A DNA stretch of 8,745 nucleotides from SCGC-AG-212-J23 sp035762345 (GTDB taxonomy: Bacteria; Pseudomonadota; Gammaproteobacteria; Burkholderiales; SG8-39): contig DASTPE010000044.1 in NCBI GenBank assembly GCA_035762345.1, positions 1-8,745 on the forward strand. Reading direction: 5' to 3'. The position numbers were made by a program, and so were the translations under genes. This document shows positions 1-6,582 of the stretch, in pieces; within the stretch, counting starts at the first letter, position 1; the number at the start of each line of letters is the position of its first letter. The notes beneath the pieces were generated by a model. It worked only from the letters and a program-made list of their open reading frames with translations. It searched no databases and was not told the DNA's origin.

Positions 1-315
1 TGGATCAATTCGACCACGCTGCTCGCGCGCAAGCAGTTCCTCGAGCGGTTGCTGCGCGTCGAGGAGTCGCGCATGGTGATGCAGCAGCCGGCGGTGCGCG
101 AGAAGATCGATAATCTAAAGCCGGGCGCGCGGCGGGTGATGCAGGCGATCGCCGACCTCAACTTCTCGGCGCGCGACTGGCTCGCGCCATTCGAAGGGCG
201 CGAAAGCATGGTGCCGCTTCTGCTGCTCGCGGGCGCGCCGGCGGGTAATCCGTCGGGGAGCGGCATGGACTACCTGCGCGCGCTCGTCGCCGATCCGGTC
301 TACCAGCTCAAATGA
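1..315 (+). CDS. DUF1800 family protein, C-terminal fragment
   Basis: This open frame runs into the window from the left edge without a start, so only about the last 104 residues of the gene are present. The fragment begins Trp-Ile-Asn-Ser-Thr-Thr, continues through an Arg-Lys-Gln-Phe-Leu-Glu-Arg stretch and a helical segment, and ends in a Leu/Ala-rich tail with a short Gly-Asn-Pro-Ser-Gly-Ser-Gly loop. No catalytic motif lies in the visible part. The assignment to DUF1800 rests mainly on context: DUF1800 genes are very commonly found directly before DUF1501 genes, and this one overlaps the next gene by ATGA, indicating translational coupling. The Trp...Arg-x2-Phe tail is compatible with the family. 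The function of DUF1800 proteins is not established; they are usually regarded as exported partners of DUF1501 proteins. An internal ATG at position 49 is not the real start, since coding continues upstream of it. Confidence 0.7.
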   Translation, partial: WINSTTLLARKQFLERLLRVEESRMVMQQPAVREKIDNLKPGARRVMQAIADLNFSARDWLAPFEGRESMVPLLLLAGAPAGNPSGSGMDYLRALVADPVYQLK

Positions 316-1454
316 CGACCCGTCGCGACTTTCTTGCTGCCAGCATCGCCGCGCTTTTTGTCCCCGGCATGGCGCTTGCGCAGGCTTCGGGATACCGGCG
401 GCTGCTCGTGCTCCTCGAGTTGAAGGGCGGCAACGACGCCCTGAACACGGTCGTGCCGTACGCTGACGACGCGTACTACGGACTGCGTCCGCGGATCGCG
501 ATCCGCGCCGACGACGTGCTGAAACTCGACAGCCGCACTGGATTGCACCCGGCGCTCAAGCCGCTGATGCCGCTCTGGCACGAAGGCGAGCTCGCCATCG
601 TGCAGGGCGTCGGCTACCCGAGCCCGAACCTCTCGCATTTTCGCTCGATCGAAATCTGGGACACGGCTTCGAGGAGCGACCAGTACCTCGGTGAAGGCTG
701 GCTCGCGCGTGCCTTCGCCGCGCACGCGGTGCCCGCGCAGTTCGCGGCGGGCGGCGTGGCGGTCGGAGGAGCGGACATGGGGCCGCTCGCCGGATCCGCA
801 CGTGCGATCGCGCTGACGCAACCGGAGGTTTTCCTGCGCCAGGCGCGGTTGGCACGGCCCGTCGGGACGGGGCGCAACAGCGCGCTCGATCACATTCTCA
901 AGGTGGAGGCCGGCATCGTGGAGGCGGCGGCGCGGCTCGACGCGGGCGTCCAGTTCGCGACCGATTTTCCGCGCGGCCCGTTCGGCAACGCGATGCGCGT
1001 CGCGGCCCAGCTCGCGGCCAACCCTTCCGGCGTGGCGGCGGTTCGGGTCTCGCTCGCCGGTTTCGATACGCACCAGAACCAGCCCGGGATCCACCAGCGG
1101 CTCCTCGGCGAGCTGGCCGCTGGCCTCGCCGCGCTCAAGAGTGCGCTCCATGAAACGAAACGCTGGGACTCGACGCTCGTCATGACCTACGCCGAGTTCG
1201 GCCGCCGGCCGCAGGAGAACAACTCCAACGGCACCGACCACGGCACCGCGGCCGCGCACTTCTTTGCCGGTGGCCGCGTGAAGGGCGGCTTGTATGGCGA
1301 GGCGCCGCGCTTTGCCGAGCTTGACGGCGGCAACCTGCGCCACGGCGTCGACTTCCGCAGCCTGTACGCTACTGCGCTCGAGCGCTGGTGGGGTTTCTCC
1401 AGCGCACGAGCACTCGGCGGCCAATTCGCGCCGCTCGATCTCCTGCGCGTCTGA
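312..1454 (+). CDS. DUF1501 family exported protein (Tat signal)
   Basis: A complete 380-residue protein. The N-terminus has a twin-arginine signal: Thr-Arg-Arg-Asp-Phe-Leu (residues 3-8), a hydrophobic stretch, then Ala-Leu-Ala-Gln-Ala (21-25) as a probable cleavage site, so it should fold in the cytoplasm and act in the periplasm. Family hallmarks follow in order: ELKGGNDALNT (36-46), SPNLSHFRS (104-112) with EIWDTAS after it, FDTHQNQ (251-257), MTYAEFGRR (291-299), NGTDHGTA (306-313) and DFRSLYATALERWWG (347-361). DUF1501 belongs to the alkaline-phosphatase-like/sulfatase fold group, and the conserved Asp/His residues look like metal or phosphoester/sulfoester site residues, but no substrate has been established. 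The length is typical and the motifs are intact. The start is the ATG overlapping the preceding TGA; there is no clear ribosome-binding site, which fits coupling to the DUF1800 gene. It converges on the OmpA-family gene with a gap of 12 bases. Confidence 0.93.
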   Translation: MTTRRDFLAASIAALFVPGMALAQASGYRRLLVLLELKGGNDALNTVVPYADDAYYGLRPRIAIRADDVLKLDSRTGLHPALKPLMPLWHEGELAIVQGVGYPSPNLSHFRSIEIWDTASRSDQYLGEGWLARAFAAHAVPAQFAAGGVAVGGADMGPLAGSARAIALTQPEVFLRQARLARPVGTGRNSALDHILKVEAGIVEAAARLDAGVQFATDFPRGPFGNAMRVAAQLAANPSGVAAVRVSLAGFDTHQNQPGIHQRLLGELAAGLAALKSALHETKRWDSTLVMTYAEFGRRPQENNSNGTDHGTAAAHFFAGGRVKGGLYGEAPRFAELDGGNLRHGVDFRSLYATALERWWGFSSARALGGQFAPLDLLRV

Positions 1455-1466
1455 GCGCGCGGCGAG

Positions 1467-2171
1467 TTACTTCAGCGCGCGCAACTCGACGCGGCGGTTC
1501 TCGGCGCGGCCTTGGCTGGTCTTGTTGTCGGCGATCGGGCTGTCCTCGCCGTAGCCCCGCGCAGTCAGGCGCGATGCGTCGACGCCCTTGGACACCAGGT
1601 AGCTCCTCACGCTCTCGGCACGCTTCTGCGACAGCGACCGGTTATAGTCCGCCGCTCCGCGATCATCGGTGTGGCCCGCGACTTCGGCCCGGATGTCGCT
1701 GCGCTTGTTGAGTCTCTGGGCGACGTCGTCCAGGATGACCATCGACTCCGTCGTGAGGCGAGCCGAATCGGTGGCGAAGTTCACGCCCTTCAGCACCACG
1801 ACGTCAGGCACCGGGGGCGGAGCCGGCGGCGCGGCCACCGGCGCTACCGCGAGCGGCGCGGGAGCCGGCACTGGCGCAGCTACGGGTGGTGGCGGCGGTG
1901 GTGGCGCCGGAACCAGTTGCGGCGCGGGCGCCGCCGCCATCGGCTTCGGCTCAGGCTTTTTCACGAGATCCGGGTCGCACTCGGCGATTGCCTTCTCCGG
2001 CGACCACATGAGGGTTCGCCAGCACATGCCGAAAGGGTTCTTCCAGATCTGGTTTGCGGGGCCGCTGGTGGCGTAGGCGTCGGTCTGCACGGCTTGCGCC
2101 GCGACCGGGGTCGACGCGCTCAGCGAAACCATGGCTCCGGCCGCAATCAAGGACTTGCTCAACATTCTCAT
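1467..2171 (-). CDS. OmpA-family outer-membrane/peptidoglycan-binding protein
   Basis: An exported envelope protein of 234 residues (236 if the ATG at 2177 is used; numbering below follows the longer form). A signal peptide spans about residues 1-28, ending Pro-Val-Ala-Ala-Gln-Ala. A short element with two cysteines (52 and 67) follows, containing WKNPFGMCWRT and IAECDPDLV; this resembles betaproteobacterial OmpA-like proteins and probably carries a disulfide. Residues 74-125 are a Pro/Ala linker with a run of eight prolines. The C-terminal OmpA domain (about 126-236) has VNFATDSARLT, AGHTDDRG, NRSLSQKRAESV, ARGYGEDSPIADN and GRAENRRVEL. The Asp of GHTDD and Arg186 sit where OmpA domains bind meso-diaminopimelate of peptidoglycan. 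No eight-stranded barrel is present, so the linker domain probably tethers the envelope to the cell wall through partners. I chose the second ATG because GGGAGG lies 7 bases before it but only one base before the first ATG. Confidence 0.92.
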   Translation of the reverse strand: MRMLSKSLIAAGAMVSLSASTPVAAQAVQTDAYATSGPANQIWKNPFGMCWRTLMWSPEKAIAECDPDLVKKPEPKPMAAAPAPQLVPAPPPPPPPVAAPVPAPAPLAVAPVAAPPAPPPVPDVVVLKGVNFATDSARLTTESMVILDDVAQRLNKRSDIRAEVAGHTDDRGAADYNRSLSQKRAESVRSYLVSKGVDASRLTARGYGEDSPIADNKTSQGRAENRRVELRALK

Positions 2172-2177
2172 GGCCAT

Positions 2178-2259
2178 TCCTCCCGACGATGTTGGTTCGC
2201 GTGGCGATGCGCCCTAAGCGCAGCGCTACGCGGCAAACATATACCAATCCGGGCATCAT
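2178..2259. promoter_or_regulatory. Divergent intergenic region between OmpA-family gene and haem A synthase
   Basis: This gap of about 80 bases must hold, or lie very close to, the promoters of both divergent genes. It contains a relatively AT-rich patch near 2235-2249 (AACATATACCAAT) in an otherwise GC-rich background, which is a plausible -10/unwinding element, but I find no convincing paired -35 and -10 boxes in either direction and no clear operator palindrome. Call by position and composition only. Confidence 0.35.
2179..2184 (-). promoter_or_regulatory. Ribosome-binding site of the OmpA-family gene
   Basis: Read on the minus strand the sequence is GGGAGG, a strong Shine-Dalgarno match. 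It leaves one base before the ATG at 2177 and seven bases before the ATG at 2171. The latter spacing is normal, which is why the start at 2171 is preferred. Confidence 0.6.
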
Positions 2260-3267
2260 GTGCGCATGCGGGATCGCGATCGCTATATCGTCGCCGCCTG
2301 GCTTTTCCTTTGCGCCATGCTCGCCTTCGCCGTTGTTTTCGTCGGTGGAGTCACCCGCCTTACGCGCTCGGGGCTTTCCATCGTCGAGTGGCAGCCGCTT
2401 ATCGGCGTGCTGCCGCCGCTTTCGCAGGAGGCGTGGGAAGCGCTCTTCGCCAAGTACCGCGAAACCCCGGAATTTCGCCAAGTGAACCCGAACATGACGC
2501 TCGAAGGCTTCAAGGGCATCTTCTGGTGGGAATACACGCACCGCCTGCTCGCGCGGGCGATCGGCCTGGTTTATGTCGTGCCGCTTGTTTTCTTCCAGTG
2601 GCGGAAGATGCTGGAGAGCTCACTCGCTGTAAGGCTCTGGGCGATCTTTATCCTGGGCGCGGCTCAGGGCGTGATGGGCTGGTACATGGTCAAGTCGGGG
2701 CTGGTCGACGACCCGAAGGTGAATCCGGTGCGCCTCACCGCGCACCTCGGCATCGCGCTCGTGATCTTTACCGCCGAGCTCTGGATCGCGCTGCAGCTCG
2801 TTTCGCCGCGAGTCAGCCCGTTTGAAAAAATCCCGCTTGCGCTGCCCTACCTCCTCCTCGCCATGGCGCTTTCAGGCGGAATGGTCGCTGGCCTGCGCGC
2901 AGGCTATGCGTACAACACGTTCCCCCTCATGAACGGCGCGCTCGTGCCGCCCGAGCTGCTGAGCCTGGATCCGTGGTGGCATAACTTCCTCTACAACATG
3001 GCCACGGTGCAGTTCGTCCATCGGGCGCTCTTCTGGCTGATCGCGCTGCTGATCTTGCTTGCATGGTGGTCCGCGCGAAGCAGGGTGGCTAGCTACGTGC
3101 TGCTATTGGCGTTCGCCGCGCAGGCGACGCTCGGCATTTCGACGCTGCTCCAGGGCGTGCCGCTGCCGCTCGCCGTTGCGCACCAGAGCGGCGCGGTCGT
3201 GCTTCTGGCCGCAGCCGTGTGGAACGCGCACTCGGCCGGCACTTGGCCGGCACAGCGGCAGCTTTAG
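2260..3267 (+). CDS. ctaA: Haem A synthase, COX15/CtaA type
   Basis: An integral membrane monooxygenase that converts haem O to haem A for aa3-type cytochrome oxidases. The 335-residue protein shows the COX15 pattern: a first helix with VGGVTRLTRSGLSIVEW (28-44), the periplasmic segment PLSQEAWEALFAKYRETPEF (53-72), then FKGIFWWEYTHRLLAR with His94, SGLVDDPKVNPVRLTAHLG with His162, GLRAGYAYNTFPLMNG (211-226), NMATVQFVHR with His254 and LAVAHQSGAV with His308. These four histidines correspond to the conserved haem-ligand histidines of the two four-helix halves. About eight helices are visible, and length and motifs are intact. The segment between the first helix and His94 marks it as the proteobacterial/mitochondrial type, not the shorter Bacillus type. 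The start is uncertain: GTG at 2260 or ATG at 2266, neither with a clear ribosome-binding site; an ATG at 2258 is out of frame. The gene converges on the minus-strand redox operon and is probably transcribed separately. Confidence 0.94.
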   Translation: MRMRDRDRYIVAAWLFLCAMLAFAVVFVGGVTRLTRSGLSIVEWQPLIGVLPPLSQEAWEALFAKYRETPEFRQVNPNMTLEGFKGIFWWEYTHRLLARAIGLVYVVPLVFFQWRKMLESSLAVRLWAIFILGAAQGVMGWYMVKSGLVDDPKVNPVRLTAHLGIALVIFTAELWIALQLVSPRVSPFEKIPLALPYLLLAMALSGGMVAGLRAGYAYNTFPLMNGALVPPELLSLDPWWHNFLYNMATVQFVHRALFWLIALLILLAWWSARSRVASYVLLLAFAAQATLGISTLLQGVPLPLAVAHQSGAVVLLAAAVWNAHSAGTWPAQRQL

Positions 3268-3283
3268 TCTTATGTGAGCGGTT

Positions 3284-3472
3284 TCATCCGCTCGGCGTGG
3301 ACAGCATCCGGACCAGCCAGAACGTGGCGAGCGCGAGCGGCAAGATGATGGCGAAGAACGCCACTTGGCGGTTGTCGAAGCGCTTGCCGCGAGCGCGCTC
3401 GATGCGGTCGAGGAGCCAGTCGGCGCCGAAGTAAAGGCCGATCGCTATGATTGTGAAGTAGACGATGTCCAT
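3284..3472 (-). CDS. Small two-helix membrane protein, last gene of redox operon
   Basis: A 62-residue protein not recognised as a named family. It begins MDIVYFTIIAIGLYFGADWL, a membrane helix of about 18 residues, followed by a strongly charged loop (LDRIERARGKRFDNRQ, about 21-36) and a second helix (about 37-56, AFFAIILPLALATFWLV), ending in a short tail. The basic loop predicts both termini on the periplasmic side with the loop in the cytoplasm. The ATG lies inside the end of the oxidase-like gene, giving an overlap of 28 bases, with no separate ribosome-binding site; this suggests translational coupling and a role as a small accessory subunit or assembly factor, like the small subunits of other oxidases. 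The same frame is open for another 130 codons upstream, but that part is Arg-rich shadow of the overlapping gene, so the internal ATG at 3472 is the sensible start. Confidence 0.72.
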   Translation of the reverse strand: MDIVYFTIIAIGLYFGADWLLDRIERARGKRFDNRQVAFFAIILPLALATFWLVRMLSTPSG

Positions 3473-4845
3473 AGGCAGCGCAGGACCACTATCGCGAACA
3501 GCATGCCGCCGGCCACCGCGAGCAGCCCGCCGAGACCCATGAGGCCCATGCCGGCGATCTGCTCTGTCCCGCGCAGCACCTGCTCGCCGCCGGCGAGCTT
3601 CCGCTGCACGCCGTAGCCCCCGGACCACAGGAGGCCGGCAATGTGCAGGAGCTGGCCCGCGCCGTAGAGCGCGGGCTGGAGCGTCGCCAGCCGTCCCTGC
3701 GGGCGGCCGAACCCCATGCGCGGTAGCAGGTGGTACACGAGTCCCATGAAGGCGAGGGTCACGCCGACGATGCTGCCGTGATAGTGCGCGGGGATCTTCA
3801 CGTTGCTCCCGCTGATCGCGAGGCCGATCAGCCCGCCCGCGCCGAACAGCGCCAGAGACCAAATGAGGGAAGCTTTAAGCGGTGCCGTGACAGCCGATGC
3901 GCGGGGCGCGGTGACCACGCTCCACAGCACCGCTAAAACGAAGGGCACGATGGCAAGGCCGCCGCCGATGCGCATGAGCCAGGTTTGCAGGCGATAGTGC
4001 TCGACCGAAACCACGTCGTAGGCGAGGTAGATGACGGGCGTGGCAAACACCGAAATGAGCGCGATAGCGAAGAGCAAGATCGCAATGCGCGGCGAAAGCG
4101 GGTTGCGCGCGCCGGTCGCGTCGGCGAGCCACAGCCAGGCGGCGAACATGAGGAGCGTCCACGTGAACTGCAGCACGTGCCCGCCGCCCCAGAACAGCAC
4201 CTCGAAGTACGCCTTGCGCTCGATGCCCGCCGGCACCTCGGCGTAAGACCAGGCGAACGCGATGAGTGCCACCGCAGCCGACACCGCCGCGGCATTGAGG
4301 CCGAAACGCAGCGCCGCCGCGCCGTCGGGAGAGATGCCCACCTTCGGAGCGACTGCGAGCGCCCTGCCTACGACCAGCGCGCACGACACACCGAACAGGA
4401 CGAGTGCACGCAGGAAAACCGGGTCGTCCAGCACCGGAATGTAGTTGCTCATCAGCGCGGCTCCGGAGCCGGCGAACGGCGCCGCGCACATGGAGAGCGT
4501 CGCGACGACTGCGCCGGCGAGGCCCGCCCAGCCGAGCCACAGCAACCGCGGCGCGCCGTGCAGGCTCCACAGCAGCCCGGCGAACGCCGAGAACCACACC
4601 AGCACCGAGAGATCGACGTGCACCACGAGCGCGACGCGGAAGAAGTCGGCGAGCGGGAACACGTCCTTCACGTATGGCGCACGCGCGAGCACGAGCAGGA
4701 TGGAGAACACGCCCGACGCGAGCAGCGCGCCGACGGCGAGCGCGAGCCAGCCGGCGGCGAGCGTGCGGCGCGCGTCGACCGGAACCGGCAGCGAAAAAGG
4801 GGTCAGGACCCTTTTCTCAACGATCCAGGACGAAGCGATATTCAT
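3445..4845 (-). CDS. Divergent haem-copper oxidase / NO reductase-like subunit I
   Basis: A 466-residue integral membrane protein with about 12 predicted helices, the size and shape of haem-copper oxidase subunit I. Helix 2 carries VALVVHVDLSVLVWF with His76, the usual low-spin haem ligand. Helix 6 carries FWGGGHVLQFTWTLLM with His223, matching the first CuB ligand. Helix 10 carries IPAHYHGSIVGVTLAFMG and then VYHLLP, with His354 and His356 in the places of the high-spin and low-spin haem ligands. The position about 50 residues after His223, where CuB histidines 2 and 3 normally sit as His-His, reads TPVIYLAYD, without histidine. The residue four after His223 is Phe227, neither the Tyr of A-type oxidases nor the Glu of NorB. 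So haem binding looks conserved, but a standard CuB or FeB site does not. The start is supported by AAAGGA six bases upstream. The gene overlaps the preceding one by 29 bases and the next by 28. The exact reaction is unknown; it is closer in style to the NOR/cbb3 branch than to aa3 oxidases. Confidence 0.85.
   Translation of the reverse strand: MNIASSWIVEKRVLTPFSLPVPVDARRTLAAGWLALAVGALLASGVFSILLVLARAPYVKDVFPLADFFRVALVVHVDLSVLVWFSAFAGLLWSLHGAPRLLWLGWAGLAGAVVATLSMCAAPFAGSGAALMSNYIPVLDDPVFLRALVLFGVSCALVVGRALAVAPKVGISPDGAAALRFGLNAAAVSAAVALIAFAWSYAEVPAGIERKAYFEVLFWGGGHVLQFTWTLLMFAAWLWLADATGARNPLSPRIAILLFAIALISVFATPVIYLAYDVVSVEHYRLQTWLMRIGGGLAIVPFVLAVLWSVVTAPRASAVTAPLKASLIWSLALFGAGGLIGLAISGSNVKIPAHYHGSIVGVTLAFMGLVYHLLPRMGFGRPQGRLATLQPALYGAGQLLHIAGLLWSGGYGVQRKLAGGEQVLRGTEQIAGMGLMGLGGLLAVAGGMLFAIVVLRCLWTSSTSQS
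4794..4816. repeat. REP-like imperfect inverted repeat inside coding overlap
   Basis: The plus strand reads AAAAAGGGGTC, a two-base spacer AG, then GACCCTTTTC. The arms are complementary over about ten bases with one unpaired G. The GGGGTC...GACCC core resembles palindromic repeats of the REP type seen dispersed in proteobacterial genomes. Only one copy is in this window, so repeat status is inferred from form. It lies within codons about 10-18 of the oxidase-like gene, immediately next to the stop of the gene before it. Confidence 0.4.
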
Positions 4846-6082
4846 TGTTGTTCCTTTGAACGCTCACCGTGGCGCGCAGATGCGGCTCGCGCCGACCGGC
4901 GAAGCGCTCCTCGCACAGCTGCATGCCGAGCCGGTAGGCGCATTCGCCCTCGCAGCCGACGGCCCTCACCTTGCGCGCCCCGCGGCGCAGTGCGTACTCG
5001 ACCACCGCGGGCGGCAGCATGGCGAGGCAACGCAGGGCGATCGCGCCGGCGAGCGGGTTTTTTTCGCAGCAGAAAACCATCTCTGGACAGGGCAGTGCCG
5101 CCTGCACCTTCGCGCGCAGCTCCTGCATCGTGCGATCCGGAAGCTCGATTCCCGAGACGAGGCGCTCGATGCTGCGAAAGGGCGTCGAGGAGGGGCAGGC
5201 GCCGGCGCAGATGCCGCAGGCGGCGCAGCGCTCGGCGAATACCATCGCTTTGTTTTCCGAAAGTATTACTGCTTGGTAAGGGCAGTCGGCAACACAGCGG
5301 CCGCACGCATTGCAGTTCGCCGGGTCGACCTGCGCGACGACGAGATGGGATGTCTTTGAAGCATAGGGCATGAGCAACAGCAGCGCCGTGGCTCCTAGCG
5401 CCACTGCCCACAGAAAATCGGGCGAGGTGGCGTACATGAGCGGGTGGATGAACTGGTAGAACCAGTCGACCGCGATGTCCCGTGCGGCGCGCGCCGGGTC
5501 CCATTTCGGCTCCGATACAGCCGGACGCAGCGCCGCGGTGACGAGAAGCAGTGCCGCACAACCCCACATGAGAGCGCGCGGCGGCGCGGTCTTCGGCCGG
5601 CCGAGGCGCTGCACGTGCACCCACATCCCGGCGAGCAGCGCGAGCGGCAGGCCGATGTGCAGGAAGACGAAGAGCGAGAACAGGCGGTCGGGCGCTTCGC
5701 CGACGCGCGCCGCGACGCCCATCCATTCCATGGTCGCGAGAAACGAGAACTGCGAGCGCGTGTCCCACACCAGCCAGTAGCCGATGAGGCCGGACGCGTA
5801 CAGCAGCCAGACGAGCGGGATGCCCGAGATCCAGGTAAACGCCCTCCAACCCCGGAAGCGACCCAGCCACATCTCGCGTGCCAGATGAAGAATCATGACC
5901 AGCACGAAAGCGTCGGCTGCATAACGATGGACGCTGCGCAGCACGCCGCCGAACCACCATTCCAGCTCGCCGATCGACGTGTAGGCGCCGCTCGCGCTCG
6001 TGTCGAAGCGCAGGTACAGGTAGATGCCGCTTCCCGCCAGCATCCAGAACAGCAGGAAGCCGAGCGCGCCGAGGTGTCTCAT
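4817..6082 (-). CDS. Cytochrome b – 2x[4Fe-4S] ferredoxin – MvhD-like fusion protein
   Basis: A 421-residue membrane redox protein. Residues 1-240 form a cytochrome b N-terminal-type domain with about six helices. His52 and His66 (SVHRYAADAF and MILHLAR) and His142 and His156 (LHIGLPL and WVHVQR) show the 14-residue spacing of bis-histidine haem b ligands, so two b haems are expected. Residues 250-300 hold two complete four-cysteine motifs, CNACGRCVADCP (257-268) and CAACGICAGACP (286-297), for two [4Fe-4S] clusters. Residues 330-405 contain VFCCEKN, LRCLAMLPPAVVEYALRRGA, VGCEGECAYRLG and EERFAGRREPHLR; this resembles the MvhD/hydrogenase iron-sulfur subunit family, which passes electrons between hydrogenases or dehydrogenases and heterodisulfide reductase-type modules. 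The soluble part should face the cytoplasm after an even number of helices. The ATG overlaps the preceding stop as TGATG with no clear ribosome-binding site. Compared with its paralogue upstream it lacks the first 30 or so residues before the first helix. The function is unknown. Confidence 0.88.
   Translation of the reverse strand: MRHLGALGFLLFWMLAGSGIYLYLRFDTSASGAYTSIGELEWWFGGVLRSVHRYAADAFVLVMILHLAREMWLGRFRGWRAFTWISGIPLVWLLYASGLIGYWLVWDTRSQFSFLATMEWMGVAARVGEAPDRLFSLFVFLHIGLPLALLAGMWVHVQRLGRPKTAPPRALMWGCAALLLVTAALRPAVSEPKWDPARAARDIAVDWFYQFIHPLMYATSPDFLWAVALGATALLLLMPYASKTSHLVVAQVDPANCNACGRCVADCPYQAVILSENKAMVFAERCAACGICAGACPSSTPFRSIERLVSGIELPDRTMQELRAKVQAALPCPEMVFCCEKNPLAGAIALRCLAMLPPAVVEYALRRGARKVRAVGCEGECAYRLGMQLCEERFAGRREPHLRATVSVQRNNNEYRFVLDR
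4852..4857 (-). promoter_or_regulatory. Ribosome-binding site of the oxidase-like subunit gene
   Basis: Minus-strand AAAGGA sits six bases before the ATG at 4845 and inside the end of the preceding reading frame. It supports the long N-terminus of the oxidase-like protein, despite the odd repeat-derived sequence in its first 20 codons. Confidence 0.6.
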
Positions 6083-6582
6083 CAGATGAGAAATGCGAAT
6101 CCACCCTTGGCCGCGTTGAAGTCGACGATGAGCGTCCGTCCGCCCGCGAGCTCCACCGTTTCATCCTTCGTGAAATTGAAATCACCCTCGGCGCGGTCGC
6201 GCAGGCGCGCAACGATCCGGTGGCGCCCGGCGGGAAGCGCCATCCGCTCGTACACCACGGCGTTGCCGTCGCGGCGCAGACCCGAGGGCTGAACCTCGCG
6301 GCGCAGAATGAGCTTGCCGTCGAGCTCCACTTCCACGAGCAGCGGCGAGCGCTCGCGCGGGCAATCGAGCGCGGCGCGCATATTCGGCGCAAGCTTCGCC
6401 AGCTCCTCGGGCGTGCGCTCTCGGCACGCTTGCTTTCGCTGCGTGGCGTGGATGAAGGACACGCGCACCAGCGCCTCGTCGGGTGCGACCACCGAGAAGC
6501 GCGGCTCGGTGGAGAAGTAGGCGAGGATCGCCATCAGGGGCGCGTAGAGCGCGAGCTGAGCGGCGAAGCGCAGAGTCTTCAT
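6082..6582 (-). CDS. Membrane-anchored protein of unknown function
   Basis: A 166-residue protein I do not recognise. Residues 5-24 form a single N-terminal helix (LRFAAQLALYAPLMAILAYF), most likely an uncleaved anchor, because no signal-peptidase site is evident. The remainder looks beta-rich and periplasmic, with alternating hydrophobic strands such as LLVEVELDGKLILRREV (81-97) and LPAGRHRIVARLRD (116-129), suggesting an immunoglobulin-like sandwich. Two cysteines, 53 and 74, lie on either side of a charged helix (RTPEELAKLAPNMRAAL) and could form a disulfide. There is no CuA motif (Cys-x3-Cys), no CXXCH and no obvious metal site, so it is not a normal oxidase subunit II or cytochrome c. 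The ATG overlaps the stop of the preceding fusion gene by ATGA, with GGGGG six bases upstream, and its stop overlaps the next start. Sitting between the two cytochrome b genes, it is probably a structural or periplasmic subunit of the same complex. Confidence 0.8.
   Translation of the reverse strand: MKTLRFAAQLALYAPLMAILAYFSTEPRFSVVAPDEALVRVSFIHATQRKQACRERTPEELAKLAPNMRAALDCPRERSPLLVEVELDGKLILRREVQPSGLRRDGNAVVYERMALPAGRHRIVARLRDRAEGDFNFTKDETVELAGGRTLIVDFNAAKGGFAFLI

Noticed and set aside
300..1424. Minus-strand open frame of 374 codons under the DUF1501 gene
   Set aside because: Antisense to a gene with intact family motifs; product is Arg/Ala/Glu-rich.
1800..1960. Gly/Ala-rich plus-strand repeat-like region
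   Set aside because: It is the complement of the Pro/Ala linker of the OmpA-family gene, not an independent repeat element.
1512..2825. Plus-strand open frame of 437 codons crossing the OmpA-family and haem A synthase genes
   Set aside because: Spans two convincing genes on opposite strands and is Arg-rich throughout; no domain.
3235..3251. GCCGGC-acttg-GCCGGC hairpin near the end of the haem A synthase gene as a terminator
   Set aside because: It lies inside the coding sequence before the stop and has no following T run; each arm is itself palindromic and such pairs are common at this GC content.
3473..3862. N-terminal extension of the 62-residue ORF to 192 codons
   Set aside because: The extra 130 residues are Arg-rich shadow of the oxidase-like gene; composition changes sharply at the internal ATG at 3472.
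3995..3999. His283 of the oxidase-like protein as a CuB ligand
   Set aside because: By spacing it is about 60 residues after His223, not the 50-51 found in A-type, cbb3 and NorB proteins, and it lies near the end of the helix; left only as a remote possibility.
3985..5373. Long plus-strand open frame (462 codons) opposite the oxidase-like and cytochrome b genes
   Set aside because: Its product is Arg/Glu/His-rich with no domain and lies antisense to two well-supported genes; long antisense frames are expected at this GC content.
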